A stretch of DNA of 9,290 nucleotides from Maribacter sp. (GTDB lineage: Bacteria; Bacteroidota; Bacteroidia; Flavobacteriales; Flavobacteriaceae), in assembly GCA_018679695.1 (NCBI GenBank), contig JAHHKH010000148.1, positions 1 through 9,290 on the forward strand, given 5' to 3'. The translations under genes were made by a program, and so were the position numbers. The notes under the pieces are model-generated. The model did no database searches. It saw only the letters and a program-made list of their open reading frames with translations, and was not told the DNA's origin. Positions 7,381 to 9,290 of the stretch are shown in pieces (within the stretch, counting starts at the first letter, position 1; every line of letters starts with the position of its first letter).

Positions 7381-8210
7381 TACCCCTCCTTTAAATCAAA
7401 ACCACATCTTCTGCAATACAAAGCATCGGCACGATAAACCTCGGCACCGCAATTTGCGCAGGACCGCCCTTCATCATTTTCATGCTTTTTTGCAGTCACA
7501 TATTCGGCTGATACAATTCCCGTGGGGACGGCAATTATACCATACCCTATGATCATAATGAAAGTAGCGATAAATTGTCCTAAGGGTGTTTCAGGTGAAA
7601 TATCACCATAGCCTACAGTTGTTAATGTAACAATAGTCCAATAAACACTGTGTGGAATACTGTTAAAACCATGTTCAGGCCCCTCGACCAAATACATGAT
7701 CGTACCCAATAAGACAGAAACGACAAGGACAAAAAATACAAATATGAAGATCTTGGTTCTACTAGCCCTTAACGCACGAACTAAATTATTGGATTCCCCA
7801 ATGAAGCGGACCAATTTTAAAATCCTGAATACGCGAAGTAATCTCAATGCCCTAAATGCCGTAAAATATTGGGAACCAACAAAGAAAAAAGAAAGGTATT
7901 TAGGTATGGTTGACAACAGATCGATAAGTCCAAAGAAACTGAATATGTACCTGCTTGGTCTTTTAATACAAATAAGTCTCAAAACATATTCAATTGAGAA
8001 AAGTATAGTGACGACCCATTCAGAAATATTAAGAAAATCGTGGAACTTATTGTCAATTCGCGGAACACTTTCAAGCATAACGATTATAATACTGTATAGG
8101 ATAACCACCAGCAGTATAATATCGAACATCTTACCTGCAGGGGTATGTGTCCCATATATAATCTCATGAAGCGTTAAACGCCAGTCTCTCGGTTTTTTGT
8201 TTGCACTCAA
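7380..8210 (-). CDS. Voltage-gated K+ channel with C-terminal zinc ribbon
   Basis: Six-transmembrane Kv-type ion channel in the inner membrane. S1 is at about 28-48, S2 58-82, S3 86-108. S4 carries a charge every third residue: Arg120, 123, 126, 129, Lys132 and Arg135, the hallmark of a voltage sensor. S5 is at about 153-174, the selectivity filter TVGYGD at 198-203 indicates K+, and S6 (about 209-235) contains a VPTG hinge. After S6 comes a short soluble tail with CANC (251-254) and CRRC (266-269), a CxxC-x11-CxxC zinc ribbon in place of a cyclic-nucleotide or RCK domain. The proposed start is TTG at 8210: a TAG closes the frame at 8214-8216 and the next Met (28) lies at S1. It overlaps the nuclease stop by 4 nt and the miaA start by 1 nt. 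Confidence 0.92.
   Translation of the reverse strand: MSANKKPRDWRLTLHEIIYGTHTPAGKMFDIILLVVILYSIIIVMLESVPRIDNKFHDFLNISEWVVTILFSIEYVLRLICIKRPSRYIFSFFGLIDLLSTIPKYLSFFFVGSQYFTAFRALRLLRVFRILKLVRFIGESNNLVRALRASRTKIFIFVFFVLVVSVLLGTIMYLVEGPEHGFNSIPHSVYWTIVTLTTVGYGDISPETPLGQFIATFIMIIGYGIIAVPTGIVSAEYVTAKKHENDEGRSCANCGAEVYRADALYCRRCGFDLKEG
7385..7391 (-). promoter_or_regulatory. Shine-Dalgarno sequence for the miaA GTG start
   Basis: On the minus strand AAGGAGG occupies 7391-7385, leaving 4 nt before the GTG at 7380. It overlaps the last codons of the channel gene (Lys-Glu-Gly). It is the only strong anti-16S match I see before a start in this window, and it supports the GTG as the miaA start. Bacteroidota generally do not rely on Shine-Dalgarno pairing, so its contribution is uncertain. 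Confidence 0.5.
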
Positions 8211-9290
8211 ACTCTATTATTTAAGTCGATTATTTTTTTTACCTTTTTTTTTCGTAAGTACGATTCAATGATATGGGTAGCCCCTGTATTACCATTCATT
8301 GGCGTGATAATAGATTCTAAGATATGAATATTATTTATTTGATGGTTCAGGTCATAAAATCCAATTCCCTTAAAAATACCATTTTTAATGAGGATGGCAC
8401 TATATTCCCCAACTTCACGTCCTTTGTCAACAATGAGTATGTTCTTGCTAGTGATACTATATTTTTCAATGGCTTTAGAGACTCTTGCATTGTAACTAGT
8501 CGAAGACTCTTTTTTTGAGCATGCCCCCAGACATTTGCCCTCATCTACTTTAGAGCATTTGGTTTTTTCCTGGGAAACCCCATTTATTTTAGCACACAGC
8601 TGAAATTCATCGGTGATTCTATTAAGAAAGTTTTTAGCAGATTGATAACTATTGAAAGTTGTAACGATATTTTGATCTTTCTTTTTTGCTGTTATCTGTA
8701 ACGATTGATACCCATCATCATTGGTACTTACATATAGTACATGTAAATATTTTTTTCGATTGTTGTTATTAAATTTTGGGGTATTTAGGGATAATTCCTC
8801 ATTTTCCTTTAATAGTGCTACAAGCTCGCTACCAGTCTCTTCATAGGTTATCTTCTTGGTTTCTTTTTGTAGTTGCCTCGCTTTATCACCATTTTTGGTA
8901 AAGTGCTGGTTTACCCTTTTTTTGATGTTCGTGCTTTTACTCAGAAATAGAATTTCACCTTTTTTATCATGCATATAATACAAACCGGTTTCAGAGGGCA
9001 TCTGCTCTACAATATCCAACTGTCTTTGTGATAGTTCGCCATGGGTCTCTTCACGGACTACATCTTTGATAATCGTTTTATGCAAATCCTTGGCGAGCAA
9101 TAATTTAAATAGTTTTAGGGTTGCAATTGCATCACCATTCGCCCTATGCCGCCCACTCATGGGAATACCTAAGGATCGAACCAATTTGCCTAAACTATAG
9201 GATTCTGCATCTGGCAATAGACTTTTCGAAAGGTCAACAGTGCATAATGTTTTACGTTCAAATTTAAATCCTAGCCGTCTAAATTCGGTA
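8207..9290 (-). CDS. DnaQ-like exonuclease / GIY-YIG nuclease with UvrC-type cysteine cluster (5' end outside window)
   Basis: The frame stays open to the right edge, so the N-terminus is missing; TTG at 9217 is only an internal codon. Numbering from it, the visible part begins upstream with FERKTLCTVDL and continues to HRANGD (24-29), whose His24 and Asp29 form the third motif of a DnaQ-type (DEDDh) 3'-5' exonuclease. A GIY-YIG domain follows: GLY (78-80), FLS (91-93) in the YIG place, Arg101 in IKKRV and Glu138 in LLKEN, in the arrangement of UvrC and Cho. Next come four cysteines (208, 221, 229, 233) and a C-terminal part of about 100 residues that I cannot assign. UvrC itself is excluded by the exonuclease part and by absence of a UvrB-binding or helix-hairpin-helix end. 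Likely role is DNA repair or processing. The TGA stop overlaps the channel start. Confidence 0.88.
   Translation of the reverse strand, partial: TEFRRLGFKFERKTLCTVDLSKSLLPDAESYSLGKLVRSLGIPMSGRHRANGDAIATLKLFKLLLAKDLHKTIIKDVVREETHGELSQRQLDIVEQMPSETGLYYMHDKKGEILFLSKSTNIKKRVNQHFTKNGDKARQLQKETKKITYEETGSELVALLKENEELSLNTPKFNNNNRKKYLHVLYVSTNDDGYQSLQITAKKKDQNIVTTFNSYQSAKNFLNRITDEFQLCAKINGVSQEKTKCSKVDEGKCLGACSKKESSTSYNARVSKAIEKYSITSKNILIVDKGREVGEYSAILIKNGIFKGIGFYDLNHQINNIHILESIITPMNGNTGATHIIESYLRKKKVKKIIDLNNRV

Noticed and set aside
7696..8169. 157-codon open frame on the plus strand
   Set aside because: It is antisense to the channel gene, whose voltage-sensor and S1-S3 segments occupy the same bases; the translated product is low-complexity and has no recognisable motif.
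8214..8222. Longer channel protein fused to the nuclease by frameshifting at the A tracts
   Set aside because: The channel frame is closed by a TAG at 8216-8214, between the A tracts and the TTG start, so slippage cannot produce a fusion.
8207..9290. Nuclease gene as uvrC
   Set aside because: The GIY-YIG and cysteine cluster resemble UvrC, but the upstream part is a DnaQ-type exonuclease (HRANGD motif) and the C-terminus shows no UvrB-binding or helix-hairpin-helix region.
7380..9290. Nuclease plus membrane channel as an antiphage defence module
   Set aside because: A nuclease beside a membrane protein is suggestive, but both are standard chromosomal types, sit in a housekeeping operon with miaA, and show no mobile-element or defence-island context.

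Overview
The window looks like ordinary chromosome from a marine-type Flavobacteriaceae bacterium (phylum Bacteroidota). This is inferred from low GC content, general lack of Shine-Dalgarno sites, a TAnnTTTG-type promoter, a YbbR-like gene overlapping coaE, an RprX/RprY-like two-component pair, and DnaQ/GIY-YIG and Kv-channel proteins of types I associate with that group. The genus cannot be fixed from sequence alone.

Layout. A plus-strand block runs from 1 to 5918: the 3' part of a long acyl-CoA dehydrogenase, a membrane-anchored family 2 glycosyltransferase, a YbbR-like single-pass membrane protein, coaE (dephospho-CoA kinase, overlapping ybbR by 4 nt), then a HAMP-less sensor histidine kinase and its OmpR-type response regulator. 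A strong rho-independent terminator at 5947-5974 closes this block. A minus-strand block runs from the right edge back to 5973: a 3'-truncated-in-window exonuclease/GIY-YIG nuclease, a voltage-gated K+ channel with a C-terminal zinc ribbon, miaA and a gluconokinase. The four minus-strand genes overlap by 4, 1 and 8 nt, so they are very probably one translationally coupled operon. The two blocks converge at 5919-5972. No stretch above 300 bases lacks a gene. I see no tRNA, rRNA, CRISPR array, insertion sequence or attachment site.

How the genes work together. coaE supplies CoA, and the dehydrogenase uses acyl-CoA, but this link is probably incidental. The kinase and regulator form a complete signalling pair, and the 76-bp gap in front of them carries GTTAA repeats on an 11-bp period that look like an autoregulatory OmpR-type operator. 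The minus-strand operon mixes DNA processing, ion flux, tRNA modification and sugar phosphorylation with no obvious common pathway.

The points most worth a second look are the nuclease, which combines a DnaQ-type exonuclease end, a GIY-YIG domain with an altered YIG motif and a UvrC-like four-cysteine cluster; the zinc-ribbon tail on the channel, with its TTG start embedded in the nuclease stop; and the putative operator before the histidine kinase. I did not find a convincing new defence or mobile system.
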